Below, one piece after another: positions 44,801 through 56,800 of a stretch of DNA of 64,000 nucleotides. A program made the translations under genes and the position numbers. The stretch is from Mimachlamys varia. Its lineage: Eukaryota > Mollusca > Bivalvia > Pectinida > Pectinidae. The stretch covers positions 18,784,757 to 18,848,756 of the forward strand of contig OX392543.1 in the NCBI GenBank assembly GCA_947623455.1, written 5' to 3'. The notes under the pieces were generated by a model. That model was not told where the DNA came from. It saw only the letters and a list, made by a program, of their open reading frames with translations, and made no database searches. Position 1 is the first letter of the stretch. The number at the start of each line of letters is the position of its first letter.

Positions 44801-47800
44801 TGTTCAGTAGGGTATATACGATCGACTTGGTCAGCAAATTTCTTGTTGTTTATAGACAACACAATTTGGCAAGGTTTTTGTTACCCGTCCTGATAAGCCC
44901 CTCGACAAATTCAGCCTCGTATGAAAACTCGGTATTTGTAAACACTCGTCCATTTTTAAATGTCTTTCAACTTCCGCTTGTTGTTGAAGTGGGCCACACC
45001 CGAGTTATTTTCAATTATTTGGATTCCTAGTTTCTTGTTGGTTATCGCTCAGGTTTACTTCGTTTTAGGCTTATTTTTCTATGGTTATCAATTGTTTTTT
45101 TTTTCAGAATCACAAAAAAATCTTAAGTTACGTATATTTGGCGTTTAAAAGTTTGTGACTTTCATTCGAGTTACGGCCCTTGATGGATGAGCAGCCATTC
45201 TGATCGTCTCTGATAAAAACGAATGTAAATGACTGACTAAAGGACTAACAGAGGTCAGCGGATACCCTGATGTTATGTGGTAACACTTGTAATGACTTAC
45301 GCCATGTGAATTTGTGTACTTATATCGCCTCTTCAAGTGACGATTCCTCTTTTGTTGGTGTGTTTTCGCCCAGTCCTACGACCATGTCGCATTCCCCAAC
45401 CTCCCAGTACGGGTCGTCGCATGTCCATCTTCATAGCTTCATGAGCCCCTCCTCTCAGTATATATATCCCCCCGGGCAGCCCGCTATAGGTGGATTCAGG
45501 TTGTCGGACGAGGACATCAGTCGTGTGGTTCAGGCCTTGAAACACTCCATTCGAGAGGAAATATGTGAGATTGTGGAATCTGAGGTCAGTAGACAGGTAA
45601 CTCCCCTAATAGCGCGTGTGGGATCGCTCGAATGTGAAAACCGTGATCTTCGACTAATGATCGACGATGTTGAACAATATGGTAGGCGATCGCTTGTTCG
45701 ATTCTCTGGGATCCAAGAAGATAAAGAGGAGAACACCACCACCAAGATCATGGCGGCTGTTACTGCTGCTGGGGTGGACTTAAATCCTGCCGATGTGGAG
45801 CGATCCCATCGTGTTGGTAAACCCAGACAGCAGAGCGGTCACCATATCTCTCCCAATCCCAGGCAGATCATTATGAGGCTGAAGTCAGTTGATGCAAAGT
45901 TTCGTCTACTGAAGTCCAGTAGGTCTTTTCGCGATTGTCCGGACTTTGCCCATGTATCAGTCAATGAAGACCTCACAAGATACCGGAATGAACTAGCATT
46001 TCACGCGCGTCGACTGGTTAAATCTCGGAAAATTCTCCAGTCCTGGACTACCAACGGGAAAATTATGATCAAGGACAAATCTTCACGGGTAGTCCAAGTC
46101 CGCACTGAGGCGGATCTCATCCCGCTTGGTCATGTGCCTTCTACCACCTCTCGATGAGCTACGAACACTTTTGGTCACAGAACCATATAACAAGTGTAAA
46201 TGTATAGATTATTGATGTCCACTTGATAACATTCTGATTTCTCTTTGTCGCATTTCATAATAATTGTTGTTGCATTAATTGATACCTGTATATACATTGA
46301 GCAGTTATATGATAATGCCCTATGTTTATAAACAAACACTTACGGCCTACGTGTACACATATGCCCTGCTTTAGAAGCCTATACAAACTTTATCAGTTCA
46401 CTCATTATCATGGAGGAAAACCCTCTCATGAAAGGAATTCGAAACGATCTATTCATTGAACTAATGCTACATTTTTTAACGTTTTGCCCCTCAATGTATT
46501 TTTTTTCTATAATATTTCTCGTTAATGGAATGCTTACATGTATTTTGGGCTTGTCGGCCAAACACTTAACCAATGAACGATGGCTATGAGAAATTTGCAT
46601 ACCATGTAAACTTAGCTCGTACGTACGCTTGTGTGCACGAGTACCTGTCTATCGAGTAGACGCCTTCTCAGTACATTTCTTTTTAATCATGTTTTTTTCT
46701 CAATCTACCTAAATACATGTATATCATCAAGTTTGTGAGCCCCTTTGTTTATTCAATAAGTAATACTTTCATTACTAAAAGCTGATTATCTTTGAAATAG
46801 TATTCATTGCCTGGTACCCTACCTATCATTACTCAATAGTGGAGTATTCCGTCTATAAGCTGTATCACATGGGAAAGGTACGGGTTACTATACTGGTGGC
46901 TGACAAGCTAATAGCGTAGTCGTACCTTTTCCATTGTAGAACACGATGGTCCTCTGCATGTTTTATTCGTTTAGATTATGTCCTTTTCACTCATGACATC
47001 ACCACGTTGTAATCTAAGTGAAAAGATTGACGAAAAATATTTGATTGAATCCCTCAAAACACCAATGGATTATTCCAAAATCTGAATACCTGTGCTGAGT
47101 GGTCTTGTCAGATTTATATGCAAGTACCCCTTGAACTATGACCAAGCTTTTTAGGCTATTTGCATACCATGTAAACAAGTCCTGACTGCTCCGTGTCATT
47201 TTGTTATCGTGAACGAGTTTCTCTTTATATTACTTGAACTTTATTGTTTTGAAGCCCCGTCATGAAACGGGCATGTAATGTTGGTCTTGGCCGTAATTCT
47301 GTAATAATGTACCTCTTAACGAATAGACATATCGAACTGTACTTTGCTAAGTAGATTGACACCAATATTATGCAGATTAAGTTATGATGAGTCTTTCTTT
47401 ACATTTTTGAATGTTGTGTTTAATGATATGACTGAAATTTGAGAGCCTTGACTAACTCCAGTGGAAACTATCATAACTATTTTATTCTCCTGGTAGTTAT
47501 CAGGACATTCGTGTCGCATTCATGTCACACCGACACATGTTTGTACATTTGGTTTTTTTTTTTTGTAATCTTTCTGTTAACATTAGTTACATCATGTATT
47601 TACATCTAACCAGTTGTATTATCGCCGAATCTGATTTTTATTGTTTATTATCTTTTGTTTGATACCCGCTGCCCGACACCCTACCTATCAGTACCCAATA
47701 GTGGAATGTTCCGTGTCTTCGGGTCAGACAGGCACAGGGTCACTTTAAAATCAGCTGTTGTTTTGTGTATCAAACGGGTGATGTTTGGAAGTGACATCTA

Positions 47801-50800
47801 AAGATGACTCGAAATTTTTCCTTCATCTATAATTGGAATACTTTAGAAATTTTAATACCTGTGGTGCATGCTTGTCGGTTTAGTACAGTAACCAATGAAC
47901 CATGGATATGATAATTTGCATAGCATGTAAACAAGCCGTGACTGCTCTCTTATGTATCTCGTACGTGCGCGGGTATGCATGTGTGCCCTTCTAACGAGTC
48001 TATGCCTTTTGGCAAACCAGTTTTACAATTGATGGCTTGTTTTTTTCTGTTTTCTGTAAAGAATCTTAAGCAATCTTCCTTGAGGCATTACTGTCATTCC
48101 GTTGATGTGTTAGGTTTTATATTCTCTTCGCAGAAAGAGAAATATATGTCATACAATGCCTGATGCCATACATTTCACTACTTATTAATAGACTATACTA
48201 TGTGTTTGGCTAGGTTAAACGGGTATGGGACTATTATACTATTAGCCGATACATTATGTGTGTCTTGATAAGTTTTTTTTTTTTTAGATGTAGGATTCGA
48301 TTATCCGGTGCTTTCATGCATTAGAAGTCGCGTTAAAATATCATTTGGGTCAGTAATTCTATTATTTCTTAATCTACAAAAGAAAACTATTACATCTATA
48401 ATTCTATCATAATCGTTACATTCTAAAACGTGATCATCCATATGTCATAAGCTAAATTCAGTCAAGTGTGGGGTCGTTTATATTATTAGTTAAGCGAATG
48501 ATTGATGTTCAATTTAAAAATATCTTGCTGACCTCTGTCCTTACCCTTTTATCATAACCTATAATATATGAACTACTGTCTTTCCTGTTATTTCTTTATC
48601 CAATTTTCTATCCTTGTCTTCAACCCCTCTTTAAACTTCTTAACCAACCTTCTATGTATTATGATGAAGCGATATGATTTCCATTTGGCGGCGTACATGT
48701 ACAGAACAGTTCTTGAATGTTCCATCCGAGCACGTAAACGATCTCTACACCTACCGATAGGTATAACATAAATGCCTGATTGTCTTGGTCTCTATCGTGC
48801 TCGGATTGGTCTATTCTATCACTGCATCACAACCTGTGTCAATGGGTGTTACTACTTAACTGATTCTCTCTGCTTAGACATTTTATTTTCAATTATACTA
48901 TAATATATTTCAATTCGTGAAAAGTCGTGTCCCGGTCGAGGCGCAGAGTGTTGGCTTTTTCTCTCTCGTTATGTTGTGTATACTCATCCTTGCAGAAATA
49001 TCCTTATTACTCTCTGGTGATATTTAAACCAATCCAGGTCCAGGGTCTGATCCTGACCTGTCTTCTGAATCATCATGCTCATATGTTTCCAATGATGAGA
49101 TCGAACACTCATTTTTCATTTGTGCATCTTAACGTTCAAAGCTTAAAACACAAGGTCGATGTCTTATTTAGTGAATTATACAATATTGATATCTTATCAT
49201 TTACCGAAACCTGGCTCAGCCCAAATGATGATATCAACGAGCTCAATTTCTCTGGGTTTGCTGAACCCTTCTCCCACTTCAGGACTGGTCGATTAGGTGG
49301 TGGTGTTTCTGTTTATGTAAACAACACTATTGTGGCTACACGTCGAACTGATCTAGAAGTTCCCCTTATCGAATGTGTCTGGCTACAGCTTGTCATAGGG
49401 AGCAGAAAAATCCTTTATGGCACATTTTATAGACCCCCGAATTCACCTGTATCTACATGGGATCATATAAGTCATTCCTTTGATCAGGCATTTAATACCG
49501 GGATAGCTGGTATCATAATCACAGGTGATTTTAATGCAAATTTACTTGGTCACAATAACAATACTGTTCATCTACGTACATTAATTACAAACTTTAACTT
49601 ATCCCAGTTAATAAACGAGCCAACCTTTTATACAGAAACAACGTCCTCTTTGTTAGATATAATATGTACAAGCAACCCCTCGTTAATTGGGAAATGTTAC
49701 GTTGGTGAAAGTTTTCTCGACCAGCCATTAAGGTATCACTGTCCGGTTTATGCATCACTTAATTTTGAGAAGCCTAAAACATTTAGTTTTAAAAGAAATA
49801 TCTGGCTGTTTGATTTAGGGGATTACGATTCCTACCGGAAAAAGCTCAATGATATTAACTGGGACAACGTTATTGATACAAACGATTTGAATAAGAGTGT
49901 AGACAATTTTAATAGTGTTATTATTGATACCACTAAACAGTGTGTTCCCCATAAGTTAATAACAGTTAGATCTAAGAATCCACCATGGATGTCTAATGAA
50001 ATTCGAAAACTAATTCGTAAAAGGAAAAAAATGCATCGTTTGGCAAAACGATCTTCATCTGACACAGATTGGTCAAACTTCAAACGAATTCGGAATAAAT
50101 GTGTAAATGCGGTAAGGCGCGCTAAAATCCATTATTTCGAGAAAATTTGTAAAAAACTTGATATTAAAAGAAACCTAAGTTCCAAAGAGTGGTGGAAAAT
50201 AGTAAACAAGTTTATGTCCAACTCTGACAAAAAATGTTTCATCCCACCTATATCTGAAAATAACGAAGTATTGTCTGACGAGTCAGATAAGGCTAGTGCG
50301 TTTAATGAATTTTTTAATTCCCAATCGATTGTAGATGACTCTGACGCATTTTTACCTCCACATTTAAAGAATCACAATTTTGAAATTTCTAATATTACCA
50401 TTTCTGTGCAAGATATTGAAGATGTCATTACAGTCCTTGATTGTTCGAAAGCTATTGGTCCTGACCTAATTAATCCACGTTTACTCAAAGAAGCCGTCAG
50501 AATCCTTAGTGTTCCCCTCAAAAAAATCTTTAATCTCTCAATTACTAATGGTCATTTCCCGCAGTTATGTAAACAGGCTAATGTCACACCCGTCCATGAA
50601 AAGGGGGGTCGTTCATTACTCAGTAACTATTGTCCTATTTCACTTCTATCAATCGTTGGAAAGATAATGGAGAGATGTGTTTTTAAGTACGTTTATAATT
50701 TTATTATTGACCACTCTCTGTTGACTCCATGTCAATCTGGTTTTAGGTCAGGAGATTCCACTGTCAACCAGTTATTGTCCATAACAAACGATATTTATTC

Positions 50801-53800
50801 CGCACTAGATAAGGGAAAAGAAGTCCGTATGGTTTTTTTGTGACATAAGCAAGGCCTTCGACAGAGTCTGGCATCAAGGCCTATTACGCAAATTATTAAA
50901 CTTTGGTATTGGGGGAAAATTGCTTAGTTGGTTCGAAAATTATTTACATGATCGTAAACAAAGAGTGGTTATTAATGGTAAGTTCTCTGGATGGACTAAA
51001 GTTAATGCTGGGGTACCCCAGGGTTCGATTCTGGGTCCGCTTCTTTTCCTTATTTTTTATTAATGATATAGTTGACAATATTAATGTAATTATTAAACTT
51101 TTCGCTGATGACACGTCATTATACCTAATTGTTGATGTACCTGCTGTCTGTGCAAATGTTCTTAATGATAATCTTACAAAACTCCAGAACTGGTCTGATG
51201 TTTGGCTTGTTAAATTTAACCCATCAAAAACTGAAACAATGATAATAAGCAAGAAAAGAAACAAACCCAATCACCCCCCTTTATTAATGAACGATATTCC
51301 TCTTCAACAGGTAAATACCCATAGACACCTTGGCGTTGAACTTTCTGAAAATGGAGGATGGGAGAGCCATATTGAAACTTTAATTAAAAAAGCAAATAAA
51401 AAGTTAGGTTTATTGAGAAAGTTGAAATTTAAAGTAGACAGAAAGTCTTTACAGACTATGTACTTTTCTTTCATAAGACCAGTTCTGGAATACGCTAGTA
51501 TCGTTTGGGATAATATGACGGTAAACCAATCCAATATGTTAGAAAGTATCCAATTAGAAGCGGCTAGAATTGTAACTGGTGGAACCAAACTAACAAGCAT
51601 TGATAGACTTTATAGAGAAACTGGTTGGCAAAGCCTTTCCACCAGACGAAAACATAGTAAGATTATCCAATTTCATAAAATAGTCCACGATCTAACACCC
51701 TCCTACCTCACGGATCTACTTCCACCTCGTCAGTCTGATATGCATAGCCACAACACAAGAGAAGCAGGGAACTTTCGTCCAGTTGCGTGTAGGACACGAT
51801 TATACAAAGATTCATTTCTACCTTCGGCTGTTAATCTTTGGAATTCCTTGCCTTCGCATGTAAAAATTACTCCATCACTCTATACCTTAAAAAACTACTT
51901 AAAAAGTCTGATTCCCGATATTCCCGATTACTATTTCAATGGCCCAAGACTAGGACAAATTCATCATTCCAGATTACGAATGAAATACAGTTCACTTAAT
52001 GACCACCTTTTCAGGAAAAATCTAATTGCAAGTCCTATCTGTAGTTGTGGTATCGGAAACGAAACAAGTGAGCATTTCCTTATATTCTGCTCCAATTTTA
52101 CAGGGTGTCGGCATCTTTTTCTTGCTCAGCATCTACCTGTTGAATCTGTAGACGTCCTCCTGTTTGGAGATATATCTTTACCACGTGCGGAAAATGAAGC
52201 TATATGTGATAGTGTCCAAACGTTTATATTGAGAACTAAACGTTTTGATCATTAAGAGAAAGTTACATTTGAAATAGTTTTCATTATATATATATACATA
52301 TACATAATGTCTTCGTAGGTTTATTTCCATGTTGTATATAACACCCATGCGTCACTGTAAATGGAAATGTATACCACTTATCATGGTGCTTCAAATCCAC
52401 CCACATAATTCATAATTCGATTCCTTCCTATATCCTTCATTCTATTTACTTTCTTGTTCTAAATTTTTTTCTCTTCTTTCCCCTAGTTTTCCATATCTGA
52501 TCAGTTGCTGCCTGCTTGTTTAAGTTCTTAAGGAGACGGATTTATATAAGTTTCAAACTTTTTTCTGAATCCTTGTTGTATAAAATGTATGTTATGAAAT
52601 GTCATTGTGAAATAAAATACAGTTTAAACCAAAAGTTTGTGACGAAAGTTTGGAAGAATTTTGAAAGTGGTGATTTTGAGTATGTTTAAATGTTGATTTC
52701 TAGTCCTTACATCAGAATGATATCAAAGTATGCCGAAAAATGACTAGTTAAGTATGGTATTTATGAAAGAAGTATGTTTTTGCAATAGGTACATTCATTT
52801 ATCGAAATGAAATAAAATCCATAGCCTGTGATACGGTGTACCAATTTTGGAAACTTACCAAGAAGTTATATAGTAAGTTACATACGCTAGATTATATTAT
52901 TCAACAGATGTAACCTGCTCTTGAAACTAACAAGAGGCTACAGGTTAAGTATCGATCACCGTTATATATTGGTATCTAGGTAAAATATTTTCAATGCATA
53001 TATACATTGCTTCAGTACATGTTTTTGTAGACGATTATATGATAGGTAGCGGAATTTGTCAAGACGCTATTTAGCCTTCAATTATAACGGAAAGGGATAT
53101 CCTGCAACAAAAGAAGTCTGTTCCAAACGATCCAAAGACGAGATGCAGTTGTGACAATTTTGAAGCATATTTTTAAATGTTGAATGAATAGACGGACTTA
53201 TGGCACAAGCTAATTAACAACTGCAAGACCTCACCTAGCTTGCCCATAGGGGCCTCAGAATTCGTTTCACTTGCAGCGCAAGTTTTTGGACCTTACCAAC
53301 GGTGTCTAGAATACTTGTAAACTTCCGAGGAGTTTAAAGATAAGGGTGGCATTTTTATTGTAAATGGATTTAAACCTGTAAACAAAATATACTCTTAAAA
53401 AACTTCAGTTTAGGTCCCTAACCAGATTAACAAATTCCCAGGCGCCTGTGATCTGGTCCATGCAAAACCGTACCGTGTGCCTACCTCAAAAGCATGCAGT
53501 TTGGGATGGTGTCTTTATCTTGTGTTCAAAATTAAAAATCGTACAATAACAACTCCAGTTAATTACATGTCACCAATCCCATTCATATCATACTTTCGTC
53601 AATAAGCTATGCCTTATTCCACTGTCAGTGAGACGATTTCAATATGCCAAAGCCTAGCCAAAATCTGAAAACTTAAAACTATTACCGAATCACGAAGTCG
53701 TTATATTGTACTGATGTGCGATGCAAACCGCTCAAAAACACCCTCGTAATTCATTCGTAATGATTTAAGCACATATAAAAAAATTAATTGTGTCTGGATT

Positions 53801-56800
53801 ACACTTTCTCTGTTGCTTAATGATGAATGAAGTTAGCTATTTGCTGTTCCGCGTATGTACATACATGACGATAAGTTTGCAACAATGAAGCAAAATTGAA
53901 TCGCAGTGTGACATGCGAATGGCGGGAAATTTGAAAACATTAACGTAAATTTAAGGATTAAATGTCTATTTTCTTGCTTCACAGTGCACTACACTTGCGC
54001 AAGGTTCACTTGACTTCATCAGCCAATGAAAGCAACAAAATAGACATACAATCCTTAATAAATTTCTGTTTCGCCTTCATTAGCAACGATTGTTCTCATA
54101 GATTTGAATTAATTTTTGTCTATGAATACCTTTTCTTTTTACAGCCATTTTGTCACTTTCCTGAAAAATCTCAACTCGCTACGGAATATATGCCAGTTGA
54201 TTTGAGAGAAACATGGAAGGTAAAAACTAGAACTGTCATCCTTATAACTATAACTTATATCCCCTGCAGATGCTGATAGTTTATAACCCTTTAGTGATCA
54301 TGACGGTCGGTGATGAAGATCTCCAAAAATCTATTTCACATAAAGGGACGTTACTCCATTGAAAGACGTCAAACTCTGAAATTAAATGCTGATGTACAAC
54401 TACATAAAATACTGATCATTCATGTGAAGATTCTTCAATATCTATCCGGACAAGTTTTGCAATAAAGGGCCTTAACTCCCTTTAAAGGGGCGAAAATCAA
54501 AATGCAATGCACAACTACAAAACATAAGATCAAAGGTTAAATACAATGATGATGGCCTGTAACTGAAGGCAAATTTTGTTTTCAGTTATTGCTGCATCAA
54601 GGGACATATATCCCTTAAAAAACATTAAATATGAAATATCACAGATGAAATATGACCAGATTATGTCAGTGTTACTGCAATCTAATTAAAATACAGATCC
54701 TTGTTCTCAACGCAGCAGAGAGAAGTTTACGTAACGGCGCGGAGATCAAAATATGATTTTAATGAGATTTGTGTTACTGCTCCCACTGACATACAAAGAG
54801 AATTAAACATTAGGGGGGGGGGTTGCTTTTTAAAAGTCCACTGGTGTTAGACAAGGGTCGGTAATGTCGGTCATACTATTTAAATGGAATGTTTGAAATT
54901 GCAACGTACATGTGGGGGAAATAGTCATAAAAAGGGGTCGAAACTGAAATAAAAAAGCCGATGCACAACTACATGACATACTGATCATTCATGTGAAGTT
55001 TCATCGAAAAATGCCAGTTAGTTAAAGAGGAGATCTCCGGACAAGTAACTGCGGACGACAGACAGGGCGATTCCGGTATACATCCTAACTTCGTTGTGGG
55101 GGTATAAGGTTACATAAAACCAGCATCATATTGCTATGTTCGTCCTTATTTCATAAACCAAACAAACCTAGCCCAGCAATTGGATTGCGATAAACGAAAG
55201 CAGCCTATAAAATATAGTAAGAACTTCTGGAACGACAAAACAGCTGTATGATGCAGTTTAAATAATTTTTCGGCATATTGTTTCTATTACTAAACTTAAA
55301 AGGTACGACATTCGCATTGCTAAACATACGTTATTACAACAATTTTGTTGAAATCGATAAATATTGAATTCTCTGACCGATCAGAAGACGGGAAACTGAG
55401 GGGATGTCTTTAAAGTTTTTTGTATATATGACCAATATGATATGAATGAAGATCAAGGTTTTTGTTTGATCAAATATATTACACTTCCCTTCCAATAATG
55501 AACCGACAAAACAGCGTAACGGTAGGCTTATTGTTATTTACAACATGTCGATATTATGTCACTTATTCCATCTACAAACCCGATTGTTTTCATCAGCCCC
55601 CTGTTTGTCTGTTAATAAAACAACCGCTTATACAAACTGAATACTTTCAGGGTATGGAGCAAACTGTATATGAAGGAAAGGCGAGATCAATCGGCGTGTC
55701 AAATTTCAATTCCAAACAGCTGCATTATATTTGTGATGGTGCACGCATTCAACCAGCAGTCAATCAGGTATTGTCATTTAACATAAACGACACAGATTTT
55801 AGACATGGAAATATATTCTTCAAATAATCTTTATTTTACAAAAAATATGAAACAAGTTATTTAACTTATATTAATCTTCTTGTTGGCCCGGATGTTAGCG
55901 CGCGAGGGATCTTATTGTGGGAGGAAACCGGAGTACCCGGAGAAAACCCACGTTGTCGGCAGGTGACCCCATACTTTTTCACGTCCGGTCGGGGAATCGA
56001 ACCCCGGACGCCTTGCTTAAAGACAAGTGCGCTATCTACTGCACCGCCCGAATGTACATTACCTGGCACTTGTAAGAACTTGTGTTCAAAGTATCATATA
56101 CGAAAATTGACCATTTTTAATGATTACAGGTTGAGCTTCATGCCAGATTTCCCCAGAAGGAACTTCATGAATTATGTAGATCCAAAAACATCCAACTGGA
56201 AGCATATTGTCCTCTCGGGTCGCCCTTTTTCACTGGACCGGAAGAACTGAAGTAATTATTATTACTACTGTCGTATACTTAAGCATTGAACTGTTACCAG
56301 ATGTAGTATTCAGTCGATATGAGTACAATTTGGGTGACAGATACATAGAATAAACGGGCGACATGATTATTTATCTGTCACCCAAATGGTATTCATACCG
56401 ACTGTATACTACATCTGGTTACAGTTCAATGCTTATATTTACATTAAGGATACTTTTTAAATATGCCTGTGTCTATTTCTTTGGGATAACGTCGGTAAAC
56501 GTTCTCCCCGTTTCCTTGTGTGTTTCTCAACTGGAAGAGCCTGATTTAAATCAACGTCATCTAAGTCATTGACTCAAAGCCATTGTACATGTTATCTGAG
56601 GCGGAGTGCAAAGCGCCGACGTAATGTAGTTCAACATGGCGCAAGAAATGACGTCACAATAGCCTGATTTAAGTCAGTGTCATCTAAGTGATTGATTCAA
56701 AGCCATTATGTTATCTGAGGCGGGGTGCAAAGCTTTGATATAACAACGTCCAACATGGCGTAAGAAATAACGTCATGTGATGCAGATTGCAAATTGTAGT

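Larger units (their letters stand above)
45160..52630 (+). mobile_element. full-length CR1-like non-LTR retrotransposon (LINE)
   Basis: 7.47 kb inserted in AKR intron 3 in the gene's sense direction. A perfect 13-bp target duplication AAAAGTTTGTGAC flanks it (45147-45159 and 52631-52643), so both ends are defined. Order: short 5' region, ORF1 (45270-46157), a long inter-ORF segment, ORF2 (48971-52255) and a 375-bp 3' region with AATAAA at 52611. The tail is not poly-A (it ends TACAGTTTAAACC), as in the CR1/L2 group. The endonuclease plus RT order and the lack of an RNase H domain after RT agree with that group. Confidence 0.88.

Noticed and set aside
48927..50843. LINE ORF2 starting at 48927
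   Set aside because: The first codons of that frame give an unlikely peptide. The credible leader (ATG 48971) and NPGP motif lie in another frame that shifts into this one at the T run 49112-49116.
53245..53460. Confident second copy of the hAT-like MITE
   Set aside because: Only the ends and a few internal words match. Too diverged to assert by eye.
56130..56258. AKR ending at the TAA two codons after exon 6
   Set aside because: That would lack the NADPH-phosphate-binding IPKS strand. Downstream exons 7-9 match the family and have the complementary splice phase.
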